The notes under the pieces are model-generated. The model was not told the DNA's origin, ran no database searches, and saw only the letters and a program-made list of their open reading frames with translations. From Chitinophagales bacterium (GTDB lineage Bacteria; Bacteroidota; Bacteroidia; Chitinophagales; Chitinophagaceae): a stretch of DNA of 64,000 nt. Where the stretch lies: NCBI GenBank assembly GCA_021323755.1, contig JAJPKJ010000020.1, positions 41,100 to 105,099 on the forward strand, given 5' to 3'. This document shows, one piece after another, positions 10,301 through 19,088 of the stretch. Numbering within the stretch: position 1 is the stretch's first letter; the number at the start of each line of letters is the position of its first letter. Position numbers and translations under genes: made by a program.

Positions 10301-10421
10301 TATTGAAGCCAATGGAGTAAAACCGGATATTTTGGTTGTTAATACTTTTGAAGATAAAATAAATGGCCGCGACCCCCAGATCGACAGAGCTGTTGATGAA
10401 ATCTTAAAACAGCTGAAATAA
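7305..10421 (+). CDS. tricorn-like S41 peptidase with N-terminal beta-propellers
   Basis: The ATG at 7305 starts a signal peptide (MRIFLIAAFFLFSFSLSAQ); an in-frame start at 7242 adds an implausible His/Tyr-rich leader. The mature protein of about 1020 aa has TolB/WD40-like propeller repeats (motifs such as SPDGKWIAF and SPDGKYIYF) up to about residue 630. A PDZ domain follows near 760-800 (ADKAGINVQAGDELIKV), then a C-terminal S41 domain with the SLSDAE nucleophile region (Ser943/Ser945) and FTSGAGLVDGSFVRLP near the end. The organisation is that of tricorn protease, known to degrade oligopeptides; here it is probably periplasmic. The M23-type gene begins 3 bases later, suggesting co-translation. 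Confidence 0.92.
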   Translation: MRIFLIAAFFLFSFSLSAQNSEAYFLSNPCLTPDGQYVIFSFEGDLWKADIKTGTALRITAMQGYETSPRVSPDGKWIAFTGRQYGNGDVYVMSINGGDIKQITFHSSNDEVNSWSWDSKYIYFTSNRMGQQSGFKVSINGGTPQRVFGNYFFLYDHNLFEHPTSGELFFNDTWESSNQVQRKHYKGPFNPDIQSYNLKTKQYKRYTDYIGKDFGATLDKNGNIYFISDEANGEYNLYTFDNGKKTELTDFNSSIKNAIVNANGGKVVFEKGYQLYLYDVAAKKSEKLNIFITRNDVLPKEKDFDVKSNISNFDVSPDGKKIAFTSRGELFVSDIEGKFVEQIKKGTAERAREVKWLSDNKTLLFNQTVDGYLNWFTIAADQSAPLKQLTKDQRDDRSLVFNKEKTKAVYLSGRDEVRIMDLKTFESKTVVTDEVWAFEGSDPVFSPNSEYICFTAFRNFEQDIFVHNLNTNKTINLTNTGITESSPVWSPDGKYIYFESSRLKPSYPFGLQDPHVYRLPLEKFSDPFISDKYSELFKSEKKDSAKKDTVVHPIMIDANNIMERIEQISPSFGSQYLLTVLQKGDKTTVLYSSNHDQGKFSLWKTTLEPFEQNKTEKINGAESGGFGFSASGDKYFLLTNGNIFKLNLDGNKTDIINISHTFRKNLSGEFKQMFYEAWAQLDENYYDEKFHGIDWKKTRDHYSQFLPYINTRADLRVLLNDMVGELNSSHQGFFSNGDEESIKLSNRTMETGILFEDNDPYKVKYVVKRSAADKAGINVQAGDELIKVNDVDVDKTVDRSFYFTQPSLDQELKLTFAHSGKQYDVKLHPESSLFGDLYEEWIDNNHKRVDERSNNKIAYACMKNMGEGELDQFIIHMTEELNNKQGLILDLRYNTGGNVHDEVLKFLSQRSYLQWKYREGKLAPQSNFSPSDKPIVLLVNEQSLSDAEMTTTGFKALKLGKIIGNETYHWIIFTSGAGLVDGSFVRLPSWGCFTLDGKDIEANGVKPDILVVNTFEDKINGRDPQIDRAVDEILKQLK

Positions 10422-10423
10422 TT

Positions 10424-11125
10424 ATGGAGTTTGATTCATCATTAATAACAACATTAAAGGATCACCGGGGTGAATTTCATCCCGTTGTTCCGTTCAATCC
10501 CAATACAGATAAATTATTACTGTTCGATTTCACTGAAAACAATAAAGAACTAACTGCGGATCAAATTGCAAACACGGAAAAGTTTTCTCATTATATTAAT
10601 GCGCAATTAAAAGAACATGTTTGTAAATATGGTATTGGCGGGTATAATGAACACCGCACACTCTACGCGCGAAGCAAACATTTTGATGCAGCAGAAGAAC
10701 CCCGGCGTCTTCATCTTGGCACTGATATTTGGGGCGACGCGGGAACAAAAGTAATATGCCCCATTAATGGTATCGTTCACAGTTTTGCATTTAATAATAA
10801 TGACAGCGATTATGGCGCAACAATAATATTGACCCACAATATTGCAGGAATGAGCTTTTATACTTTATATGGCCATCTAAGTCTGAACTCAATCAAAAAC
10901 CTTCAGGAAGGGAAAAGAATTTCTGCCGGAGATGTTTTTACTGAATTCGGAATGCGCTTTGAGAACGGCAATTGGCCTGCCCACCTGCATTTTCAAATTA
11001 TTATTGACATACAGGACTGGAAAGGAGACTATCCCGGTGTTTGTAAATTTTCTGAAAAGAAAAGATGGCTGGAAAATTCTCCTGATCCGGATCTCATTTT
11101 GAATATGAATCGCTTCCTGAAATGA
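10424..11125 (+). CDS. M23-type (LytM-like) peptidase domain protein without signal peptide
   Basis: A 233-residue protein with a peptidase family M23 domain. The zinc-ligand pattern is intact: His97-x3-Asp101 (HLGTD), LYGHLS with His151, and HLH at 187-189. M23 enzymes usually cut peptidoglycan cross-bridges. This one shows no N-terminal signal peptide or membrane helix, so it may be cytosolic or exported by another route, and the substrate is uncertain. Its ATG follows the TAA of the tricorn-like gene after two bases. It converges with the small gene at 11129, leaving only 3 bases between the stop codons. Confidence 0.85.
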   Translation: MEFDSSLITTLKDHRGEFHPVVPFNPNTDKLLLFDFTENNKELTADQIANTEKFSHYINAQLKEHVCKYGIGGYNEHRTLYARSKHFDAAEEPRRLHLGTDIWGDAGTKVICPINGIVHSFAFNNNDSDYGATIILTHNIAGMSFYTLYGHLSLNSIKNLQEGKRISAGDVFTEFGMRFENGNWPAHLHFQIIIDIQDWKGDYPGVCKFSEKKRWLENSPDPDLILNMNRFLK

Positions 11126-11128
11126 TGC

Positions 11129-11413
11129 CTACAAGAAAACGCAGACAATTTCTTCCCATTCTCTTTCTAAAGAATAATCCGGCATTAGTTTACCGGCTTT
11201 GCGATACCAATATTCAGCATTCCACAGGTCTCCTTCTTTGCGATGCAGGTATGCATGAATCAGGGAGCCGTTTTTATCATCAATGTTTTGCGCGATGTCG
11301 TGAGCTTTTTCCCAATTATCTTTTTGATCATACCATAATGCTTTAAGATAATTGGATAGATTACCCGATGGATGATTGGCAGTGAGCGTTGTTTTGAATT
11401 CCTGTAAGGTCAT
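11129..11413 (-). CDS. conserved hypothetical protein, 94 aa
   Basis: A small, probably alpha-helical soluble protein rich in Trp and Tyr (ALWYDQKDNWEKAHDIAQ, KEGDLWNAEYWYRKAGK). The WxxAHxIAQ...DGxxxHAYLHRKEGD..NAxYWYxxA pattern resembles a compact TPR-like unit and recurs in uncharacterised proteins that I recognise in outline. There is no signal peptide. It stands alone on the minus strand and converges with the M23 gene. No function can be assigned. Confidence 0.7.
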   Translation of the reverse strand: MTLQEFKTTLTANHPSGNLSNYLKALWYDQKDNWEKAHDIAQNIDDKNGSLIHAYLHRKEGDLWNAEYWYRKAGKLMPDYSLEREWEEIVCVFL

Positions 11414-11492
11414 AATGACCTTATAAAATTAAAAAGAAAAATTCCGTAATTATTTATTGTGCTGTTATTATTTTTTGATAAAATCGAAAAGT

Positions 11493-11761
11493 TTACAGGG
11501 ATTCTAAAAAATCGATCAGCTGGTTTCTTTGCGGGCTGCTCAATTGCATGAACTGCTGTTTTGCATTTTTTGCTTCGCCATCATGCCAAAGGATCGCAAA
11601 TGCTGGATGTCACCGCGCTGACCAAACTATCATTTTGTGGTAGCGCGGTGTTGTTGGTAAAATCAAGAACGACCTGTTGCTCCACTGTTGAAAAATCCGT
11701 GCTTGCTCCAGTCCCCCGCAGCTTTATGACAAGCGCTTAAAAAAGGAATCATGCTGTTCAT
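11493..11761 (-). pseudogene. remnant of a di-haem oxidoreductase (DHOR/DUF1111) gene
   Basis: Reading leftward from 11761, an ATG opens a short lipoprotein-like start (MNSMIPFLSACHKAAG, lipobox LSAC) and runs to FNSGAT before a stop. After a shift of frame the next segment reads VVLDFTNNTALPQNDSLV. At 11612-11493, in a third reading, the sequence is AILWHDGEAKNAKQQF and continues SSPQRNQLIDFLESL before a stop. This matches the C-terminal end typical of DHOR proteins (ILWHGGEA..., R..L..FL.SL). The middle of about 350 codons, including the haem motifs, is missing. I read it as a gene inactivated by frameshift and a large internal deletion, directly downstream of the Rieske gene. Confidence 0.55.
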
Positions 11762-11763
11762 GG

Positions 11764-12195
11764 TCAGGATTGATTGAGATTAATGATCAGGTTTTCGTGA
11801 TCTATTGCAACAGGGTATTTCTTCAAGGGATGAGAGGCAGGTCCTTTTGTTACTACCCCTTCTTTATTAAACTGACTTCCGTGTAAACTACACGTGTATC
11901 CATTGCCGGCAGGAATGAGCTGGTTGCTTTGATGGGTGCATTGCAGCAAAATGGCCTCGTAGGTGTCATCATTTTTTTTCATCACGGCAATATCATAAAG
12001 CCAACCTTTGGGCCGAACAAACTGTAAACCTGATTGTGTAAATCCGGCAACAGGAATTTGCACCTGGTTATTTATTATCTCCGTTTTGACAACCTGGTAC
12101 GCCGGACCACATGCACCAAGCTCTGACAGCAAAAAGCCTGAGCCCGCCAGCAGGCAAATGTTGCAGGATGATTTTATGAATTGTCGTCGTTGCAT
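11764..12195 (-). CDS. Rieske [2Fe-2S] lipoprotein
   Basis: A 143-residue protein with a basic N-terminus (MQRRQFIKSS), a hydrophobic core and a lipobox ending at Cys29 (LGAC), so it is probably a lipoprotein. The Rieske ligands are complete: Cys86-x-His88 (QCTHQS) and Cys102-x2-His105 (CSLHGSQF). Such proteins carry a high-potential iron-sulfur cluster for electron transfer. It sits between a porin-like gene and the decayed di-haem oxidoreductase, so its natural electron partner may have been lost. It is not part of a bc1 or dioxygenase operon here. Confidence 0.88.
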   Translation of the reverse strand: MQRRQFIKSSCNICLLAGSGFLLSELGACGPAYQVVKTEIINNQVQIPVAGFTQSGLQFVRPKGWLYDIAVMKKNDDTYEAILLQCTHQSNQLIPAGNGYTCSLHGSQFNKEGVVTKGPASHPLKKYPVAIDHENLIINLNQS

Positions 12196-12300
12196 TGAAA
12201 TAAGGTGGTTTTATCTTGTTGCTGCAGATAGATCCGCACAAGTGGCGATGCAACAATGTTTAATAATAATAACCATGATGGTCGCATAAGAAAATCTATT

Positions 12301-13545
12301 TTAAAAAGAATATCCGATGCCAATATTGAGGAACTGATCGCTTTGTTTATAGGGGAATGCGTTTGGCGAAGGATTAATGACCAGATCCGGATTTTGCCTA
12401 CCGGTATATAATAACCGCACATCTGCTTTGATTGTGATGTTTGGAATGGGTAAATAATTAATACCGGCAATAATGTGTGTTTGTTTTTGGGTGCCGTCGT
12501 AAATGCCGTTTGAGGGAATACTGGAATTCATGTTCAGTATTTCGCACCTTGCAAATGTGATGAATTGCTTGGTTGCCTGTTTTTTGTAAAGCCAGTCAAA
12601 TCCTAGTTCCGCATAAGCGCCATACATTCCGGAAGGAGTATTTTTTGCATAAGCTGCATTTAATTTATCTGCATCCGGATAGGAGATATACGTTCCGAGA
12701 ATTTTAAAGCCAACTCCGTTTTTTGCGTACCGCATATCTGCTTCGCCAAGATAAAGTGGTGTACCAAATGCTCCGCTATTCAAGCCCAAACTATCCGAGT
12801 CGCGGGGACCTAAAGCAACCGTTCCACCCGCATAAGCAGCGAACTGGAATTTGAAATCGCTCACATGAATTTGCAGGGAAGCCGTAATCGCAATGTTATT
12901 TGCAGACGCATCGCTACCCAAACCTTCGCCTTCCCCAATGCCGGTGTCGTGTTCAAAATTTGCACTGTTCAATCCATTAATGATCGCAACGCTATAATTC
13001 AATGGAAGCCTGTCGGAAGAACCGTAATAACCGACACCGATCTCGCGCCATGTTGTTGGAATAATCAATTGTTCGACTAGTGGTCGCTCAACGCCATTAA
13101 AATTTACTGGCAAATGATTTTCGTTGGTGATGCCTATGCGCGGAGTAAACAATCCTGCGATGATATACTGACGAGCATTCAGGTTGAATTTTAAAAATGC
13201 TTGTTCCATTGCGACATCACCTTTTCCGCTGGAATGATCATCGCTCTTAGTTCCCGTAACAATAGCATGTTCTATTTCAAGCTCCGTGAATAAACTGATC
13301 CTTTCATTGAACTGATGGCCCACAAAAAGCACAGCCCTGTCTAAAGTTACCAATGATTGATGCTGGTTAAAATCGCGTTGATAAAATGCGTCACCATAAC
13401 CGGAGATTACGGTCTTATTATTATTCGCTCCCCTATTCAATGAATCCTCACTGGTAATTAATTTTTGAGCCTGTGTCTGATATTGCTGCGCAATTAATGG
13501 ATGCATCAGAAAAGAGGTTATAAAAAAAAAGAATGATTTTTTCAT
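12301..13545 (-). CDS. outer-membrane porin-like beta-barrel protein
   Basis: I take the ATG at 13545 (MKKSFFFFITSFLMHPLIAQ) because it gives a clean signal peptide; 10 extra upstream codons are open. The 414-residue product has alternating amphipathic strands and ends in a C-terminal phenylalanine (IGIGYSF), as expected for an outer-membrane barrel. Strands such as LVTLDRAVLFVGHQFNERI and KFNLNARQYIIAGLFTPRIG resemble the phosphate-selective porin O/P type. It is divergent from the small cytochrome gene and upstream of the Rieske gene. The substrate is unknown. Confidence 0.75.
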   Translation of the reverse strand: MKKSFFFFITSFLMHPLIAQQYQTQAQKLITSEDSLNRGANNNKTVISGYGDAFYQRDFNQHQSLVTLDRAVLFVGHQFNERISLFTELEIEHAIVTGTKSDDHSSGKGDVAMEQAFLKFNLNARQYIIAGLFTPRIGITNENHLPVNFNGVERPLVEQLIIPTTWREIGVGYYGSSDRLPLNYSVAIINGLNSANFEHDTGIGEGEGLGSDASANNIAITASLQIHVSDFKFQFAAYAGGTVALGPRDSDSLGLNSGAFGTPLYLGEADMRYAKNGVGFKILGTYISYPDADKLNAAYAKNTPSGMYGAYAELGFDWLYKKQATKQFITFARCEILNMNSSIPSNGIYDGTQKQTHIIAGINYLPIPNITIKADVRLLYTGRQNPDLVINPSPNAFPYKQSDQFLNIGIGYSF

Positions 13546-13656
13546 GTTGCAAAAATCATCTCCATTGGTTTCCAAGCCTTACGGATTTGGTAAATCGGTT
13601 TATGTTATCGGGAAAAAGAAGGATGGAATTTGCGTAGCTTTATTAAAAAGATTTTT

Positions 13657-14124
13657 ATGAAAACGATTATAGCGTGTTTATTTATGATCACCATAATATT
13701 AATCATTAACAGTTGTAATCAACATCCCGTTACTGATGATAAGCAAGCTGCGATTGATTCTTTAAAAACGATCATTAATCAATTAAAACCCGGACTTGGC
13801 GAGTATATGTTACAGATAAGATATCATCACGATTCACTTGGAAAAGCGATAATAAAAAAAGATTATCAAAGAGCAGCATATGAAATAGATGAAATAAAAG
13901 AAACAGGAGAAAAAATTGAGCAGCTTAATATAACCAATGATAAACTTCAAAAACCATTTGCATTTTTCTATGAAAAATATTTAGAAACACCATTACAGGT
14001 TCTTGCGGATGCAGCAGCAAAAAAAGAAGATGCGGTTTTAAAAACAAACTTCATTGGATTAACCAATAACTGCAATAGTTGTCATCACGAAAACAATATG
14101 GCGTTTATGAAAATAGAGCCCTGA
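13657..14124 (+). CDS. small c-type cytochrome lipoprotein, possibly cytochrome c'-like
   Basis: The start is best placed at the ATG at 13657 (MKTIIACLFM); an in-frame TTG at 13630 only adds basic residues. The 155-residue product has a hydrophobic leader ending in a lipobox-like NSC (Cys20) and a long helical middle. A single haem-attachment motif, Cys139-N-S-Cys142-His143, lies near the C-terminus. A C-terminal CxxCH in a helical protein is the plan of cytochrome c', which binds small gases or transfers electrons; that subtype is inference. It lies divergently next to the porin and Rieske genes and converges with the AraC regulator. Confidence 0.75.
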   Translation: MKTIIACLFMITIILIINSCNQHPVTDDKQAAIDSLKTIINQLKPGLGEYMLQIRYHHDSLGKAIIKKDYQRAAYEIDEIKETGEKIEQLNITNDKLQKPFAFFYEKYLETPLQVLADAAAKKEDAVLKTNFIGLTNNCNSCHHENNMAFMKIEP

Positions 14125-14198
14125 ATGGCCAATGGTTTATTGCGAGTGGTGGATGGACTTGAAACTTGCAGGCTTGACTGCTCAGGTTCCGGGAAAAA

Positions 14199-15140
14199 TC
14201 AGTGCAGCAATAATTCGCAGGGCTTAAGTCCTGTATGTTTTTTAAATGCAGTAGAGAAATGAGAAATAGAAGAATAACCGAGCAACACAGAAACATCAGT
14301 AACACTTAATCCTTTTTCGTACAACAAATATCTTGCATGTTCCATGCGCTGGCCCTGGTAAAAATCAAAAATAGTTGTCCCGAACATTTCTTTAAACCCT
14401 TTTTTCAAATAGCATTCATTGATGGCGACTTTGCGGCTGAGGGCTTTAATGGTAAGAGGTTCACCGATATGTTGTAACAATATTTCTCTTGATTTAGCAA
14501 TTTTTTCACGGTCTGCTTCATTCGCCAAAAACTTGCATTGAAAATTCTCCACTTCTCTTTCACCCAGCATGCATTCCAAACTATACAACAGCAGCATTTG
14601 CGTTTGTGCATTTACATAAATATTTTCCAGACTGTCGGTGTAAGTATGATTCAGCAGCGATTCAAGCACCAGGCGGCTTCTTCCACAAAGAGACAATATT
14701 TTTGAAAAAGAAGATTGATGCCTGAAGTTGAGAATATTATCCGTTAATGTATTCTGCAATTTGCCAGACCTTACAAATTGCGTTAAATGAACCGGAGAAA
14801 ACCGGAAACTGAAAATATCCACGCTTTCTGTTCTTTCCGAACAAGTGTACGACGCATTTAATTTGCATGAATTGCACTCCGTTTCTTTTTGCTTGCAATA
14901 AACATTCCCGGCAACACAAAAACGCAGTTCAAAATAATTTTCTTTGGGTTTATCTTTTTTGTAATGGTAAACCATCATCCCAAGGTCATCAAGATTCCAT
15001 TGCAGATTTTTATGATAACGTTTGATCGAATATTGCACAGAGCCGGGAATTTGCCTTTCTTTTTCATAAAGTAAATTCAGCTGATCCTGCATTACAGGCT
15101 GCTTATACGCTACGCTTAATATATCCAGTGGCTGATGCAT
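14199..15140 (-). CDS. AraC-family transcriptional regulator with N-terminal cysteine cluster
   Basis: A 313-residue regulator. The C-terminal ~100 residues form the double helix-turn-helix of the AraC family (LTIKALSRKVAINECYLKKG, then VSVLLGYSSISHFSTAFKKH). The N-terminal sensing region contains five cysteines within 26 residues (Cys75, 82, 89, 92, 100), including a CNSC pair, spaced as if to bind a metal or an iron-sulfur cluster or to respond to redox. A -7-like element, TAAATTTG, lies at 15158-15151, so the leader is very short. Position suggests that it controls the adjacent cytochrome/porin/Rieske genes, which is not proven. Confidence 0.88.
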   Translation of the reverse strand: MHQPLDILSVAYKQPVMQDQLNLLYEKERQIPGSVQYSIKRYHKNLQWNLDDLGMMVYHYKKDKPKENYFELRFCVAGNVYCKQKETECNSCKLNASYTCSERTESVDIFSFRFSPVHLTQFVRSGKLQNTLTDNILNFRHQSSFSKILSLCGRSRLVLESLLNHTYTDSLENIYVNAQTQMLLLYSLECMLGEREVENFQCKFLANEADREKIAKSREILLQHIGEPLTIKALSRKVAINECYLKKGFKEMFGTTIFDFYQGQRMEHARYLLYEKGLSVTDVSVLLGYSSISHFSTAFKKHTGLKPCELLLH

Positions 15141-15150
15141 AATGAAGCGG

Positions 15151-15158
15151 CAAATTTA
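15151..15158 (-). promoter_or_regulatory. -7 promoter element of the AraC gene
   Basis: TAAATTTG on the minus strand matches the Bacteroidota -7 consensus TAnnTTTG. It lies 10 bases upstream of the ATG at 15140. No clear -33 TTG was found at the right distance. Confidence 0.4.
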
Positions 15159-15307
15159 CTGTTAAAACATGATATATTGAGGCTTTATGAAACTATAAAC
15201 CGTCGTTCCCATTTTATGACCATTACATGACTTTTTAAGAAAAAAAGATGCCTGCAACCATTGTGCAAAAATTGATTGAAAAAGACCAAAAATCCTGCTG
15301 TAAAAAA

Positions 15308-15337
15308 CTGCTGGAAGCCTTATTTTTCGTACATTTG
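15308..15337 (+). promoter_or_regulatory. gyrB promoter (-33/-7)
   Basis: TACATTTG at 15330-15337 fits the -7 consensus TAnnTTTG, with a CTG at 15308-15310 as a weak -33, 19 bases upstream. The start codon is at 15385, giving a leader of about 40 nt. Confidence 0.5.
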
Positions 15338-15381
15338 CAACCTCTATTAATTCACTGTTAACTGGTTTATTCTACACTTAA

Positions 15382-17364
<1,983 letters not shown>

Positions 17365-17371
17365 TGCTTTT

Positions 17372-17403
17372 TTGGCTTGCAATTTGTAAATTCTTTATCT
17401 TTA
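17372..17403 (+). promoter_or_regulatory. promoter of the 68-aa gene
   Basis: TTG (17372-17374), 21 bases, then TATCTTTA (17396-17403): a near-consensus Bacteroidota promoter beginning just after the gyrB stop. The predicted leader is about 60 nt. Confidence 0.5.
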
Positions 17404-17472
17404 AACACAGAACAGGCTTAAATTTCGCGATTTCCAAAAAAAATAAATTTACTAACCAATCAAAAATTAAAC

Positions 17473-17679
17473 ATGTCTGAACACGTAAAGCTTACAGCAT
17501 ACAACGTAAAAACCAAAGAGAAAAATGTCACCATGCACGATGCTGTGATCACCAAGACAGCTAAAGGAGCGTACATGGCGCAGGGCAATGACGGCAAAGG
17601 CAACAAGCTCACTACTTTACTTGGCGAAGAAAAAGCGATGGCCGCCATCAAAGCCGGTATCGCAAAACAGGGCTGGTGA
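17473..17679 (+). CDS. small conserved protein, 68 aa
   Basis: A soluble small protein, MSEHVKLTAYNVKTKEKN at the start and ending AIKAGIAKQGW, with no membrane segment or metal motif. Its own promoter, a clean terminator and the good Lys/Ala-rich composition support a real, probably well-expressed gene. I do not recognise a named family; the 'DAVITKTAKGAYMAQG' middle suggests a small beta-rich fold. It follows gyrB but is separately transcribed. Confidence 0.75.
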   Translation: MSEHVKLTAYNVKTKEKNVTMHDAVITKTAKGAYMAQGNDGKGNKLTTLLGEEKAMAAIKAGIAKQGW

Positions 17680-17697
17680 TTTTTTGTAAACCCATAT

Positions 17698-17740
17698 ACT
17701 AAAAAGCGGTTGCCCTTTGGACAGCGTTTTAGTACTTTTT
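17698..17740 (+). terminator. terminator after the 68-aa gene
   Basis: ACTAAAA (17698-17704) pairs exactly with TTTTAGT (17727-17733), enclosing a partly paired inner stem, and is followed by ACTTTTT. Position and T-tract fit termination of the small gene. Confidence 0.5.
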
Positions 17741-17839
17741 CAATAGGAGTATTGGTTTTTATGGCATCCTCCCTGCATTGAGGCCCGGTGCTGGCCCATC
17801 AAACGCTAAAAATATTCTTTCTCCCTGCTTAAAAATGTT

Positions 17840-17863
17840 AAAACCCCGCTTCTTGCGGGGTTT
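17840..17863 (-). terminator. terminator of the DUF1800/DUF1501 operon
   Basis: AAACCCCGC and GCGGGGTTT form a strong stem with a TTCTT loop. On the minus strand it is followed by TTTTAACATTTTT. It lies 25 bases beyond the DUF1501 stop codon. Confidence 0.8.
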
Positions 17864-17888
17864 GCCATTTATAATGAAGAGCACGAAT

Positions 17889-19088
17889 TCAGATAAAAGA
17901 AAGATGATCATATTGCGCACCCAAAATCCGCTTATCATCTGCCCCGAGCCATTTATTCAGAACGGTTGCATAGACCGCTTTAAAATCGATTGCATATTTC
18001 AGATCGCCTTCATTCAAATCATTCAGATCGGGCATGGCATTGATCAATCCTTTTTGTTTTAATCCTCCACCTATTAAAAACATATTGTTAGCCGTCCCAT
18101 GGTCGGTTCCCCCACTTGCGTTTTGAGAAACACGTCGTCCAAATTCAGAAAAAGTCATCATCAGCACATCCTGGAAACGATCATTCGATTTGAGATCGGA
18201 AACGAATGCTTTTACCGCGTCGTTCATTTCCGTAAATAATCTTTGCTGTTGCATTTGTTGATTAACATGAGTATCAAAACTGCCCAGAGAAACATAATAA
18301 ACCTTTGTATTGATATCGGAAAAAATCAATGAAGCAATTGTTTGCAAATCCTTTCCCAGACCAGTTTTTGGATATTGCGCTGAGCTCGGTCGCAATTTGC
18401 TCTGCTGGTAAATATAATCTGCACTCGATAATGTCTCAGACATCACTTTATATAAATAATCAACAGGCTGCTCTTCACCATTCATCTTATGTTCCGCAGA
18501 AATGTCTTTAAAATATTTTTGATGACTTGTATTATACAAGCGATTGGGATCTTTTAATGCAAGTCCTTTTATTCTTTCTCCCTTTAAAACGAGGCTTAAA
18601 ATATCATCTATTTCCATTGCCTGCGTTGGCTTATCACAGCCCGCGCATTGCGCATCCAAATATCTTCCCAACCACCCCGTTGAAATAAAACGATTGCTGT
18701 CGCTCGCTGTTTGCCAAATATCCATGCTGCGAAAATGCGAGCGATCCGGATTGGGATAACCAACACTATTCATGATTGAGAGACTTCCATCACCATACAA
18801 ATCCTTGAATCCTGCCAATGCAGGATGCAGGGCGACCTCATCGGTTATCAATAATGATTTTTCTTTTTCAATTCCGAGATGCGGACGAACACGATAATAA
18901 ATATCATTGCGTACCGGAATCACCGTATTCAATCCATCATTTCCACCGCTCAGCTGCAATACCACCAGTACTTTGTTTCCCGGTGGAACCATCTTTGGCA
19001 TCTCAAAAGGCTTTAAGAATTTCGGCAACATAAAAGATGCCGTCGCCAATGAACCTGCCTGTAAAAATTCTCTTCGTTTAATTAACAT
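17889..19088 (-). CDS. DUF1501 family secreted protein
   Basis: A 399-residue protein with a Tat-like leader (KRREFLQAGSLATASFMLP) and the DUF1501 signature LVVLQLSGGNDGLNTVIP, followed by ALHPAL, SVGYPNPDRSHFRSMDIWQ and FSEFGRRVSQN..GTDHG. The fold resembles the alkaline phosphatase/sulfatase superfamily (metal-binding D/H residues in GGNDG, RSHF and GTDHG), but no reaction has been established for the family as far as I know. Its start overlaps the end of the DUF1800 gene by 7 bases, and the two almost always travel together. Confidence 0.93.
   Translation of the reverse strand: MLIKRREFLQAGSLATASFMLPKFLKPFEMPKMVPPGNKVLVVLQLSGGNDGLNTVIPVRNDIYYRVRPHLGIEKEKSLLITDEVALHPALAGFKDLYGDGSLSIMNSVGYPNPDRSHFRSMDIWQTASDSNRFISTGWLGRYLDAQCAGCDKPTQAMEIDDILSLVLKGERIKGLALKDPNRLYNTSHQKYFKDISAEHKMNGEEQPVDYLYKVMSETLSSADYIYQQSKLRPSSAQYPKTGLGKDLQTIASLIFSDINTKVYYVSLGSFDTHVNQQMQQQRLFTEMNDAVKAFVSDLKSNDRFQDVLMMTFSEFGRRVSQNASGGTDHGTANNMFLIGGGLKQKGLINAMPDLNDLNEGDLKYAIDFKAVYATVLNKWLGADDKRILGAQYDHLSFI

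Noticed and set aside
11122..11346. Open frame on the plus strand opposite the 94-aa gene
   Set aside because: Shadow frame with poor composition; the minus-strand frame has a plausible helical protein.
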